Shown: in pieces, positions 48,232 through 59,654 of the stretch
Position numbering within the stretch: the stretch's first letter is position 1
Layout: the number at the start of each line of letters is the position of its first letter
Source of the DNA: Cudoniella acicularis
Taxonomy: Eukaryota; Ascomycota; Leotiomycetes; Helotiales; Helotiaceae
Length of the DNA stretch: 64,000 bases
Direction of reading: 5' to 3'
Assembly: GCA_013054445.1 (NCBI GenBank)
Contig: JAAMPI010000022.1
Span: 31,573-95,572 of the forward strand
The notes under the pieces: generated by a model
Databases searched by the model: none
The model's input: the letters and a program-made list of their open reading frames with translations, nothing else
What the model was told of the DNA's origin: nothing
Position numbers and translations under genes: made by a program

Positions 48232-49094
48232 TCACTCGACGCCATCCACAAATCTCCTCTCAAACTCTTCAAAGAGTTTGGGTGAAATCTCATCGCTACT
48301 GTTGCCTTGAACTTCCCATAGCACACCTTTTTTGGCATAGTGCTCCAAGAGTGGCTCACTCGTTTCCTCGAATTTTCGCAACCGCTTAACCCACGTCTCC
48401 TCGTCGTCATCGGCTCTCTTAGTTAACTTCTCCCCGGTGATGTCGTCCCGACCGGGAACCTTGGGCGCGTTAAACGTAGTGTTGTAGACTCGTCCAGATG
48501 GGGCATGTACCCATCGTCCAGCTATCCTTTCAAGGATCACTTCGAAAGGGGTTCTAAGAGAGACGACTAGATTTATGGGGATGAGGTTGTCGAGTTGATA
48601 GGCTTGCCCGGCAGTTCGGGGAAAGCCATCGAGGATAAAGGAAGCCGAGGGATCGTTCGATGTGCGGGGTGGTATAGCGAGTTCCGCAAGAGAGGGGGAA
48701 GTGACAAAGCTGTCGCTGTCGAAGTCATGTTCCTGGGCTATAGCTGAAGACGAGGAGAGGGTGAGAGGCTGCGGAGTAGTTGATAGCCAGCCTCGGGACT
48801 TGAGTTCGTGGAGGATAAGTCGGAGGATCATGGCATCAGGGACCAGGGAGCCGGATTTCATGGTGCTTTCGGCTTTGATACCTAGATTTCTGCATTAGAG
48901 AAGGATCAATACAGGACTTGGAAGATTAATGTACCGAGCGGGGTCTGATTCTTGACATTGTCGCGGAGTAGGTCGCCTGAACTGATCGCAGAGAGCTGCG
49001 GAAACCGTTGAAGGAGTCGCTCTGCTTGTGTACCTTTTCCAACACCTGGCGCGCCGACGAGAATAATGCGCGCTGCCTTCGAAAGCTGCTTCAT
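48232..49094 (-). CDS. ADK2: adenylate kinase family, likely mitochondrial GTP:AMP phosphotransferase type
   Basis: Two exons: 49094-48935 and 48881-48232, with a 53-nt intron. It encodes 269 residues. The start is ATG 49094 ([20 protein letters not shown]); the frame upstream opens only at a TTG. The P-loop GAPGVGKGT is at 14-22. The NMP-binding part reads [12 protein letters not shown], then [14 protein letters not shown], and the LID shows [20 protein letters not shown]. The LID lacks zinc-binding cysteines, as in eukaryotic AK2/AK3 types. Family members interconvert nucleoside mono-, di- and triphosphates. The AK3-like LID and the lack of a long N-terminal extension favour the mitochondrial Adk2 type over cytosolic Adk1. 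An unusual Ser-rich insert of about 45 residues sits between KSRGWL and [10 protein letters not shown]. It is divergent with a mitochondrial LETM1-type gene. Confidence 0.88.
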
Positions 49095-49914
49095 TATTGC
49101 AAAGCCTTCTGCTAAGCAAGAAAACAAGAGGAGACGCTTGTGCGGAGGTCTATTGTTCTATTCCGTAAGTCCGGAGCTCTAGTGATAGCTCTAAGCAACA
49201 ATCGATGCGAGGACGGTGGTTCCTGCGCCTGGCAGGCAAAGACTGTGATGCAGCTTCCAATTGATGGGGTAGCTAAGATATATCCATGGTGAATGTTGAT
49301 AACGAGAAAAAGTAAAACAAACAGCGAGGAAATGATTGTGGTGCGTGTCTTGCGAGCGCGCGTGCGATTTCAAAGCGGGGGACACTGGGACAGCTTTGAT
49401 ATCGCCGGGGGTAATCGGTTGAGGAATGACTTGGCGCCCCAAAGCGACCAAAGTGCCAGGCGTTGAGGACCACATGAAGATCCGCGTTCCTGGTTCTGTT
49501 TCCGAGCCCCGAGTCCGCCATTCACACCCACAGAGGTTGTGAATATACTTCGGACTTTACATTCTCTCTCTGGTTCAAAGTAACGGAAATTTGTATCTTT
49601 AAAAGCATAGTTATAGATCTCTTTTTCATCTTTTCCGAGTTCCTTCTTCCCACCGACCAGCCGCATGACGCACTCTTGGCACTGACCACGTGATCGGGGT
49701 CCTACACCAGATTCTTCCGAGCTTTTCTAGCAACACATGTTCCTTGATCCATATTGGATCCGTAAGCACCCCTCTCCATCACCATCCATCTTCCATCAAA
49801 ACCATGACATTCACTTGAAACCCATCATCGTTACCGGTCCAAAAATTCAAGAATATAGTTGCGTTTGCGTCGTCCTCCCGTTCCATCTTGTTGACAAGAC
49901 AGGGGCCATCAACC
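49095..49914. promoter_or_regulatory. shared divergent promoter region of ADK2 and the LETM1-type gene
   Basis: About 820 bases separate the two start codons. No specific regulator site is claimed. Both products are probably mitochondrial, so shared regulation is plausible but is inference. Confidence 0.35.
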
Positions 49915-51637
49915 ATGAGCGTCTCCTCAAGAATTGTCCGCAGCGCGGCGCAAACAACTTTCCTCGCTGGAGGTAAGTGAAATCCGCACCCTATTTGCTA
50001 CCTTTTCATGAGGGACTTCCAATATTAATATTGATACAGCCCGCGCATACCCTCGATACGGTCCTTCACCTGCATACACAGCTTTCCTGCGTCGCAATGC
50101 CCGAACTCTGCCATCTCATATGCCAGCCTTAGCCATCCTTATCCCTCGCAGAGGTGTTTCGACAGATACACATACACCAGGAGGGCCTCCTACTGGGCCG
50201 CCACCAGGATTCGATGCGGAACAAGCCAAGAAACCGCTGAAAGATTCTCCCATCGTCACCTCAGATGCGCCGAATAAGGCCGCGGCAAATGCAGCCGAGG
50301 AACATGAGATAGCCCCGGTTTCAAACGATGTACCAACTGCTGTCCCAAAGACAGATGCTGTAGAAGCTGTGTTATTGACGGAGCTGGCTGGAATTAAAAA
50401 TAAGTCCGTTGAGAGGGACGCTAAGAAGGAAGAGAAAAAATTGACATTGATGCAAAAAGTTAAAAGAGAGGCAATGCATTACTGGGACGGAACGAAGTTG
50501 CTGGCAACCGAAGTTAGAATCAGTACTCGATTGGCTTTGAAGATGGCTGCTGGGTATGAACTCAGCCGAAGGGAGCACCGACAATTACAACGCACAGTGC
50601 AAGACATTGCTCGATTAGTTCCATTTTCGGTTTTTGTTTTGGTGCCGTTTGCTGAGTTATTACTTCCGGTTGCTCTGAGGCTGTTCCCCAACATGCTTCC
50701 TAGCACATATGAGGGGCAAAAGTCAAAAGATACAAAAGCCACAAGCCTCCGAACTACCCGGAAGGAGGTCAGCAACTTTCTCCGCAACACATTGAAAGAG
50801 ACGGGGCTGCCATTGAGCCCAGCCACCGCCCAAAGAGAGGAGTTTACCCAGTTCTTCCGCAAACTTCGGTCAACTGGAGAAACGCCCACCTCAGCAGATG
50901 TTATTAAAGTCTGCAAGATTTTCAAGGATGACCTGACGTTGGATAACTTATCCAGACCTCAGCTCGTTGGAATGTGCAAATATATGAATCTCAACACCTT
51001 CGGCACAGATATGATGCTTCGGTACCAAATTCGTCATCGTATGAGACAAATCAAGCGGGATGATCGTGCAATCAGTTATGAAGGTATTGACAGCTTGTCA
51101 GTCCCGGAACTTCAAGTTGCTGCAATGAGCCGTGGCATTCGCACGCACGGTGTCTCACCTGGCCGGCTACGGGATGATCTTCAATCCTGGTTGGATTTGA
51201 GACTCAAGTATGGAGTTCCTTCTACTCTTCTTGTTTTGAGCAATGCATTCATGTATGCTCAAGGCAAGGATACTGAGTTCTCCACTCAAATTGATGCTCT
51301 CACTGGGGTCTTGTCCTCCATTCCGGAGGAATTGTTCCACGAGATTGAGCTCGAGGTTCACAATGCTGAGGGTGCTGCAACCAACAAGCAACGACTTGAG
51401 GTTCTCAAGGAACAGCAAGAGCTTATTGAAGAAGAGAATGAGCAAGATGAGGACAACAAGGAGTCTGGCAGAGCCACCCCTCGTGATGATGAGGATATTG
51501 ATGAAAAGGAGGAACGCAGACTAGAAGCCGAATCCAGCCAAACTTCAAAGGGTCAAGTCAGCGAGGCCATCGAGGCTGAGAAGGAGGGTGTTGAAGCACA
51601 AAAGCAAGAAGTCGAAACTACCAAGAAGGACTCTTAA
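49915..51637 (+). CDS. MDM38: LETM1/Mdm38 family mitochondrial inner-membrane protein
   Basis: Two exons: 49915-49972 and 50040-51637, giving 551 residues. Exon 1 supplies MSVSSRIVRSAAQTTFLAG. With the start of exon 2 (rich in Arg, no acids) this forms a mitochondrial presequence. The LETM1 domain starts near residue 140 (KVKREAMHYWDGTKLLATEV). It contains the membrane span LVPFSVFVLVPFAELLLPVA at about 212-237 and the ribosome-binding-like domain (LSRPQLVGMCKYMNLNTFG, then LSVPELQVAAMSRGIRTHGV). The C-terminus is acidic and coiled. Family members control mitochondrial K+/H+ exchange and volume, and bind mitoribosomes to aid membrane insertion of respiratory subunits. The gene is complete and typical. 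Confidence 0.94.
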
Positions 51638-53472
51638 ATCGAAGCCTTTCTTTGCGATTACTCGCACCTTTCATTTGTTGAGCATTATGGGATGGATGGG
51701 GGTCTTGCATGGCGGGTTGATAAATGGCGTGGATTTTGAAAGGAATAAAGGTATAGAGAAACCCCACTAGAACAGCTGAGTGTACACGAACCCGGCACAG
51801 CATTGTATAAAGATCCAACAATAGTTGCAAGATTGGAATCTTGCAGACAAAGCAGCGAATGTAGAAACGTCTTCTCCATTCTCTTATTGCTTCTTCAGTG
51901 TGACTTTGCTCTTTCGCTCCAGTACCCTTTCCGCTGGCCCAAGTGCCTCCAGAGTCAGAGTACATGTTTTAATTCATTTCGGACTAAAGGATCAATTATC
52001 AAACTATCCACTCTCTGTATAGGGTTATTTTGATTCTATTTTTTGAGCATGATTTCATCTTGAAATGGCCTCTTAAAGATTTAAATTGGTATTCTAATAA
52101 TGATTCGATGAGTATCAGAAAGAAGAAACCACATGATAATTATACAATCCTCGTCGTCTCGGAACTGTTTACCTTATATTCTCTCCTTCAGGAACCAACT
52201 CGATTAAACCGGCTGTGGATTACAAGCTTCACCTCCTCCATCTTGGCATGTTTGGTTTCACATGCAAGTGACATTTAGTAACATTCACTTGGCCTCACGC
52301 TAGTTACTCGATTTGCATTGCTTTACTGTATATCACATGCTCTCTCTTCTCTGGCTAGTGTTCATGACTCGGCACGCAGTCCGCTATTCTATAGACTTTA
52401 CTAGATTCCCTGTAGTCATGGTCCGATGGAGGCTTTCTGAGAGTATATGGATTACTTTCTCGCCTAAGTTAGTAGGGGTATGATGAAGTTATGTTTGGAT
52501 GGCGATTTATTAGCGTTGAGATGTCATGCTAGACTGGTAGTACTTGATCCTAATTTATAGAGTATAGTTTTGAGAGGAACTTAATGCTTTGGGCTGTTTC
52601 TTCTTTTTATTGAGTTAGCGGTGCTTGAATATGTCTTTCTCACTATATTATTTGCATATCTCCTCAACCGTTTAGTACATAGTACCACGAAGTTACTATA
52701 AAATACTTCAAATATTTTTCCTACTGTGAGATATTATAAGAAAGAATAATATTTCGCCTAATCTAGCCTATCGCCTTATATTGACTCAAAAATATTGATT
52801 TTTTTTTACTCGGTGACTATTGGGTAGTTTTCAAGTGATCAGGGCGGGTTCGCGATACTACGCATATTACAGTCAGGGAGGTAGCAATTTCTATGGAGGT
52901 GGCTTGTTTGAGTTGATTGTTTCTTGCCTCTCCATGTTCCAAGATTTTCAACACTTGCGGTAAAACAATATTTTTGAACTCTCATAACTAGTTTGAATAT
53001 TCCGCAAGCTTTTATTCAGCATCTAGAACTATGTACATATGCTATAGTCCTTCAATAAGACCCCTCCATCATAACGTACTGTACTCAATTGTACCAGTAG
53101 GTAGTCGAGCTCCCCGCAACGCCAACCTCAGTTCAAGACAAAAGCTCTGAGCAACAATGCCTCAAAGAATATTAGACGCAGGGTAGACAGAGTGATTAGG
53201 GAAAGATTGGTACTTTGGAGGCACTGGGCAGGCTCCTGGGTAAGAGGTTAGTTGGTTTAAGGTGAGAGTTTGGATTTTCTTTGGAGGAGAGAAAGGGCAG
53301 CAAAGATATTGTTTCTTAAATTCCTTTCCTTCCTTCAGTATCCTCAGGTTGCAACGAGAACTTTTCCGATAATAGCAGCCCTCATATTTACTCCTTAGAA
53401 TGGGATTTTCATTTTGCAGAGTTCAAGTCTAGATTTCTCTCTACCCCCTTTCAAAATTATTCGGCCACTGCT
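51638..53472. other. AT-rich intergenic region
   Basis: The 3' flank of the LETM1-type gene leads into AT-rich DNA, notably 52000-53050. No open frame, terminal repeat or RNA gene is recognisable. Its composition would fit old mutated repeat DNA, but no structure remains visible. Confidence 0.4.
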
Positions 53473-54378
53473 TCAAGCGGGACCCTCCATCACAACCTGC
53501 TCAATCGTACAAGTAGTCGTGCTTCCAGAAACAGTTGCAACGCCCTTAGTCATCGTGTATTTCGTAGCACTTTTATAATTCTCCGGGGCACTATCCCATC
53601 ACTTTTATTAGCACATCTCCTTTTCCACCCCAAGATTGGAAGAATCGTTAAGCAAGACTTACTTCGTGCACCAAGCCGTCTCCGTAGTATTCATCACCAT
53701 TACCACATCGTTCCACACCAGCTTCCCAAAATCCCACGGCACGCTATTCAACTCTATCGCCAAGATCGCCTGGTTGAAATTCTTGTATGAGAGCGGGAAT
53801 CTGTTCACTACTTTGCTGCTTCCTTGTGTGAGGGTTGAGGTCCAATTTGTGCCCACGACGTCGCGAGCCATTGTTATGTTGACGGGTTTTTGGTTTCCTG
53901 GCTTTTTTGCATTAGTTTTTGAATTTGAGAGGGGGATAATGGTAAATGATGGGAGGGGAGAGGAAAAGAGACGTACAGCGAAACCATCGCCCCAAGGAAG
54001 ATTGGGATTACTGCAGCACCATCCTGGTGCTATCCACCAGGAACCAGACCGACCGTCTAGCACCTCTTGATATACGCCTGTATTGGCTGTGTCTTGGAGA
54101 CCTGGCCAGAGGTAATAAACGCCTGCTTTTTGGAGAGTCGGTGTCACCATTTGCATGGAGAACTGTGATTGTGGTTAGATTTTGCATAGGACAGAAGTGT
54201 ATGGATCAGAGGTGATGCTTGCTTTTTGGAATTGGACGGAGCTCTTCGGCGTTTCCCAGCGGAGAAAGTGCCTGTTGAAGTAAGTAAATTGCCGTGGAAT
54301 GGATGCATTGACGTACCAATCAGCAGCAGAAACAAGCTGGAGGCATAAAGCTGCCAGCACAACCCAAAATGAAAACAT
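53473..54378 (-). CDS. small secreted protein, fungal family of unknown function
   Basis: ATG 54378 gives a clear signal peptide (MFSFWVVLAALCLQLVSA). Downstream exons are 54162-53977, 53901-53663 and 53590-53473 (stop). They encode TLQKAGVYYLWPGLQDTANT, GWCCSNPNLPWGDGFAPGN, NQAILAIELNSVPWDFGKLV and a Cys-containing C-terminus. The first part holds one or two introns. A 45-nt GTACGT...CAG piece may or may not be removed, and it is in frame either way. A second intron is needed to reach 54162: either a 60-nt GC-AG intron (donor GCAAGC) or an implausibly short 30-nt GT-AG one. I recall related secreted proteins in ascomycetes with the YYLWPGLQ motif; no function is known. It is probably extracellular, with several Cys and N-glycosylation sites. 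Confidence 0.7.
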
Positions 54379-56685
54379 CTGAACAATTCTTGAGCTTGGA
54401 GGTCGAAAGCACTGACGGCAGAAGAAACAACGACGGAGAGGGAAGAACAAGAAAGTGAACAAGTATTAAATTACAATTCAGCAAGCAACTCCACTCCCCA
54501 CAAAAAAACCGCAAATAATTAATCCGACATTTTCTGGAAGAAAGTGACTTCGACATCAGCAGATTCTCATATATTACCGACGATGGTGGGTAAATAATTT
54601 CGACGTTCTTGAATGGGTGTTTAATCTGCAAGTCGTTCGCGAAGGGTTCTCTAGAGCGGAAGGCTCTGGCGATTTTAGCCAAGAGGTGGGTGATCTGCCG
54701 GGTAGGGTTGGTAGCCATGCGGCCTTATTTATTTCATGACCTGGTACTCGGCTGCGTGTGCGGATTGTGGGGAACCGTTGTGTAGATCGGTTTTTGGCTG
54801 TGTGGATTGGTGAGTCGGGGGAGAGGTTGATTGAGCCTGTTGGAAATATTCCGGTGTTGTGCTCTGGTGAAGCTTCGTGAATTGCATTTTCGTAGCACAG
54901 AACTTTCGGATCGTGCTAATAGGAGAATAGAGCTTGAAGGTCTAATAAATGGTTCGATATCATCATGGATGCGAGTGATGGATGAATTGAGGTTCGACTT
55001 GCAAGAGAATCATTGAGAGCAAAAGCCATTCAAGGCTGTGATGCCTGGCAGCAGGCTCCTACCTGTAAGTAGAATTCAGTGACTGGTACCGCAAGTAGAA
55101 TAGCTGCGAATTTGGTGGGAAGTAGCAATTGTTTGCTCAATTTGAGATTTTTCTCCAGCAGGTCTAGGGCGGATTCCAGTACTAAATCTACCCTTTCCCC
55201 TCAAGCTTTCTCTTCAGCTCTCTTTGCCGATTGGCTTAGATCAAGTGTAGTATCTGTTCAACGAAGCTTGTGAGACATACTTTCTCACCATTTCAACCCC
55301 TCTGCTAACAAACCTAGAATCGCTTTATCCATCTTACGGGATGCCTAACGATTAGCAAATTTTTGAAATCAGGGGGAGGCCTCTCGGCTTGCTGATACCT
55401 CCTCCTACTGTGTTTTGGATATTACACTGCTTTCCGATAACGCGACTTTTTTTTTATTGCAGATTCTGGCTTGCCGGGGTTGCAAAGAAGGAGCATTTGG
55501 GGGAGGCTTCAGGCCGTGCACGAGTTTAGATCTAAGTACAGTAGGGAGTATGGTTGAGGCTTGATCTCTGCTTTGCAACGCGATCATCGCTGCGGGAAAA
55601 CTCGCTGCCTGGTTGTTTTAGCGATTACACCGTGTGTAAAACAATGTGGCAGCTTACTCCCTTTTTTCGATGGCGGATCTGGCTTGTCCAGTTTGCAAAA
55701 AAGGTTCTTGCGACGTTTATGTGAAAGGTGAAGATGTATCCTTAGATTTTTATAGCGGCTGGTTATACATGAACCAAAATGCAGGTCAAGAAAACCGTGC
55801 GCCCTGGATTGGTATCAGCGAGGGCTGTGTCGGTCGACCATTCATGGAGCTGCACTGCAAGAGAGTTGCAAGTTCCTTCTCGATGGTCTTAGCGTGCAAC
55901 TCTCCTCGGTGACTACCTGCACCTAGGCGTGATATCGGGCTAGTCACGTGCAAGATGAATATAGAAAGCAAACCCTTATCGCCATTATATTCAAACTTAA
56001 TAGTGGCTCCCTAAAACTTTATGTCTTCTACAACAAGTAGACACGGAAGCATCGTTAGTTCAGAGCCAGCCTAGCAGCTGAGAGGACGAGGGCGACCTTA
56101 CGATGATGAGGTACTCAGAACAAGCATAGAGCACAGGAAGATACATATCTGGGAATTATGCGTGACTTTCGATTCTAGTATTGTAGAAATCCAAAATCCA
56201 GAATTGTTTAGTGGTCTCTAACAGGTGCCGTAGCAATTTGGGGGGGGAGAGTTCAAAAAACTGTGTAGGGTATCGTTGACCAAACAAAAACGCCTCGAAA
56301 CACCTCGCAATTCATCCAAATAATCTAGCCCCTAGAGACTCCTCCAAGCGCTCTCCTATATACTCCAGTCCAGCAGAGCCCAGCCTCAGATCGCCATATC
56401 TCCGGAGGCACCCCTCTCACAAGAAGGCGGCCAACTTGTTTTTAGTTCAGTAGTGGTTGAGATTGAAGAAGATATAGTCTGCTTTGAAAATTAGCAAAGG
56501 CCATAGTCAAGAGACAGGTCCTATACTCCGTAGGGGTATTGCACTCCTGGTCAATCTTAGGAATCCGCCGATCGAAATCTGGCCTTAATACGACCAGTCA
56601 TTCCGACATTGGTAGGATCAATATTGCCTTCTGGTTTCTCGGCCTGGGAGCGTGGAATCAAGGCATTCTTTGCATCCTTTACTAA
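54379..56685. other. intergenic, no convincing gene
   Basis: The region upstream of the secreted-protein gene has scattered short frames. One from the ATG near 55671 (MADLACPVCKKGSCDVYVKG) encodes about 80 residues with a CxxC motif. It resembles nothing I know and lies amid AT-rich DNA, so I do not call it. Confidence 0.4.
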
Positions 56686-56988
56686 TTATTGCGCACGATG
56701 AAAACTCTCTGCAGCTCGACCGTGACTCTCTTTTTGCCAACCTTTCCCGATGCCATATCCGGCGAGACTGGCGAGCAAAACAGACGACGCAAGTGAGACT
56801 CGGATAGCATTGTGTCCAATTACTGTTGCTGGGGATGAAGGTGTCGATGAAAAACGCTTGAACATTTGAGTAGTGCTAAAGCCCAACTTGGAGAGTCCGC
56901 CTTTGCTCGCCATTTCTTCGAGAATTTTCTGCAAAATGCTCAAATCGTAAACCTTCCGGACTCCAGTGGCTGTGGGGAAAATGTACAT
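56686..56988 (-). CDS. possible small single-span protein
   Basis: An open frame of 100 residues runs from ATG 56988. It shows a Ser/Phe-rich basic stretch (STTQMFKRFSSTPSSPATV) and then one likely membrane helix (IRVSLASSVLLASLAGYGIG). The upstream sequence contains ccacag just before the coding-like part, so the frame could also be the last exon of a spliced gene starting further right. I do not recognise it. The amphipathic, basic N-terminal part would suit a small mitochondrial membrane protein, but that is speculative. Confidence 0.3.
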   Translation of the reverse strand: MYIFPTATGVRKVYDLSILQKILEEMASKGGLSKLGFSTTQMFKRFSSTPSSPATVIGHNAIRVSLASSVLLASLAGYGIGKGWQKESHGRAAESFHRAQ

Positions 56989-59654
56989 GTTAGCTGGTAG
57001 TCCCTCGCGCTAAAAATATTTGCCGACTCGTAAACTCGGAGTTGGGAAAGGAAGGGAATGTTTACACTTGTCAGAAGACATCAAGAAGATGACCTCGATC
57101 GAAAGACAGAAGATGAAGGGATAGCTTACACGAGTGATGAGTTTCGATGAGGAGGAGTTCAATAACCTTTTCTGGTTCAGAACCACAAGCGTATGTGATA
57201 GTCGGGAGGACCTCTTTGCTAGTAGTGTTGCCCAATTTGCGTGCCTGTCGTCCAGGCTAATTAAGCGAATTAGCGCTAGTGAATTGCCAAGAGCTGTGAA
57301 CCCGGGTCACTGGTTTGTATACTGGTATCAGCGACGTTGTCTGGATAGGATGTGGCGGGAGGTGGTGTTGTTAAGGCGTATTGAGGTAGTTGTCAAAGGA
57401 GAAAACCATATGAATATTCTAAATTATTAATCTCTCTCTTCTCGGTATTACTGCGGGGAAATATAATACGTGTAGCCTTTCTTATGAAAAAGCGCCTATG
57501 TAAAGCTGGTGGAATTACTAAGTAGTACGTTTGACACAATTCCTATCTTACTACATTTTACAAGAACTAAAATACATGCATATCTGACAAGACATTCCCT
57601 TCACACGTAGAAGATCCTTTTATAAGTAGTACATTTGTAAGGTCTATATTAAATAAACTAGGTTCTTGGATACATGGACGATCCAAAGCCTCGAGACCAA
57701 CGTCATCTATACGAAATTCACTGTCCTCGCCCAGATTCCCAGATAGTTTTCATTTACTATGTTAACACCCATGACATGGAAACGTTTGGATCACATACTT
57801 TACGCCAGCTTGTATCAAAATACGGATTCGAAAGCTCTCTTGTTATATCTTCTAGTGCTATAGCACCAAGAAGCATGTTCGTAGCGGATGAAAGCCCCAC
57901 GAGGCAACTACCTAGCCAGTAAGATCTAGAACCTTGGATCAAAAGATACTTTTGAACTTTCCTTCTTCTACCCTATAGCTGCATCGAACAGCTTTGTGAG
58001 CCAGTTGATGACTGGAAGTATTGAACGATATGAGTTGATGGCGGGATTGAGCTAGACATAGTCGGAGTCCGAGGGGATGGAAGGGAGGGAGGCCTCGTCC
58101 ATGTATAATGAAGAATTTGGATTAGGGTTACATAAATGTTATGTGATGTAGATATTAAAGTGCCTAGTTAGCTATTTCTGATACTTGGCTGGTGAGAATA
58201 TATTCTTCTGTGCGATCAAAAACAGCCGCTCTTTCACATCACCCTTCTTCTATAGGTCTGGCCACTGAATTATGAATATTTACAAAGTCGTAAATATTCA
58301 TGAATTCAGCAATATAATATAGATATGAGTTTAATTCTATTTACGAATATGAACACTGAATATAAGATCCTTGATTCAATGATTCAATGGCTAGACCTAT
58401 TCTTCTGTCAGACCTTGCTTAAACTACCTCAGTAGGCATTGCCAGGCAGGACCGTGAGGACTCGCGAGGAGTTGCAACGCCGCCAACATGTCTGCGTGGC
58501 TGTCGAAACAGCTTCAAGCCTTCAACTGTGCCATTGCGGGGTGAGATGACTTTTCAGTACGGGTGTCTGTGCCACTCAAACAATTGCCGATGGAGACGGG
58601 CTGTAACTGGCCAGTACGGTAGTACGAGCGGTATCGATCCTCAGGTACGAGGTGATGGAAACAGAAGCGTACATTTACGAAGTATGCAAGGCACAAACGT
58701 TTATTAACTGCGCCTTGCGGGAAGCCAGGGGATTCAGGGGGACCGATGGGGTCGCGGGGTGGCCCGAGCGGCCCTTTGCTAGCGTCTTGGCAGGGGAAGG
58801 TGCAACACCTGCAAACAAGAAGCACCTCCTCTCATCGGACGGCAGGCAGGAGGCACGGATTGATCCTCACAGGATTGGCGATGTGGAGGACGGCATTGGT
58901 GGAAACATGAGATGAGCACGGTCCAGGCGCATAACTTGCATGTCCAAGATGCTTCGTCAAATTGTGGCCGAGCAACAAAAGTGCTTTATCCGATGACCAT
59001 CTCAAACGCTGCAAGTGCAAGATGAAGCGTTATCCTGTCCCTCCAGCCTCCGCACCGGCACGATAAGCAGCGAAGGAGTAAAAAGGTAATGAAAGTTTAG
59101 GCTCAGCCTTCTTGCCCCCTTGCAAAGCACCATCTGGGGTCGACGGGAGATCCGTTTTTGCGTAGGGGAGAAGAGGCCTGGTAGGGGGCCAACACAGTCT
59201 GGGTTTCGGATGAGGATGTGACGTCCGAGCGACGATTGAGATACTCGTCCTCAGCACTACATACCTCAAGATAATTTGACTGTCAAGTGACTTTCGTCCA
59301 ATATTTTGATTATGTTTACGTTCAATTGATGGTATTTCAAGTGGTAGCAGTCAAAAATTTATTGCCGTCGTTTTTCTCTTTCGAACGGCGTCAAAAATTT
59401 TGATATTTGCTTTTTGGCATATGAAGCAGTCTCTGGCATTGCACTAATTCCTAGGTGAACGGATCAAACAAGGATGCACCACAGTGAGCGGTTTCATAGC
59501 CATGGCTGGCATCTTAAACTATCGTGCCCTATATCTAAGATAAGCGTCCCTTTACCGATGAAGATCCCTGAGCTCATTCAGTTATTTCCAACCTACCTCG
59601 CCCCTCAGTTCCACCCACGATTTGGGATATTTTAGCCATGCATACGCGGGCACG
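56989..59654. other. intergenic region with a MITE-like element
   Basis: No convincing gene is present. The DNA is AT-rich between 57420 and 58420. A 149-bp element with terminal inverted repeats lies at 58252-58400. The right end is the promoter region of the membrane-protein gene. Confidence 0.45.
58252..58400. mobile_element. 149-bp MITE-like element with terminal inverted repeats and flanking direct repeats
   Basis: The left end ataggtctggccactgaat (58252-58270) is matched by the reverse complement of the right end (58382-58400) at 17 of 19 bases. Identical TCTTCT direct repeats flank the element directly (58246-58251 and 58401-58406), as expected for a target-site duplication. An inner hairpin (ctgaatt-atgaatatttac with its complement, around 58265-58309) adds structure. 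There is no coding capacity. Confidence 0.65.

Noticed and set aside
55646..55912. Small frame with a CPVCKKGSC motif
   Set aside because: There is one short motif, no homology I can recall and no supporting gene structure.
57674..57922. 82-residue plus-strand frame
   Set aside because: It lies in AT-rich DNA with no family resemblance and no neighbouring exons found.
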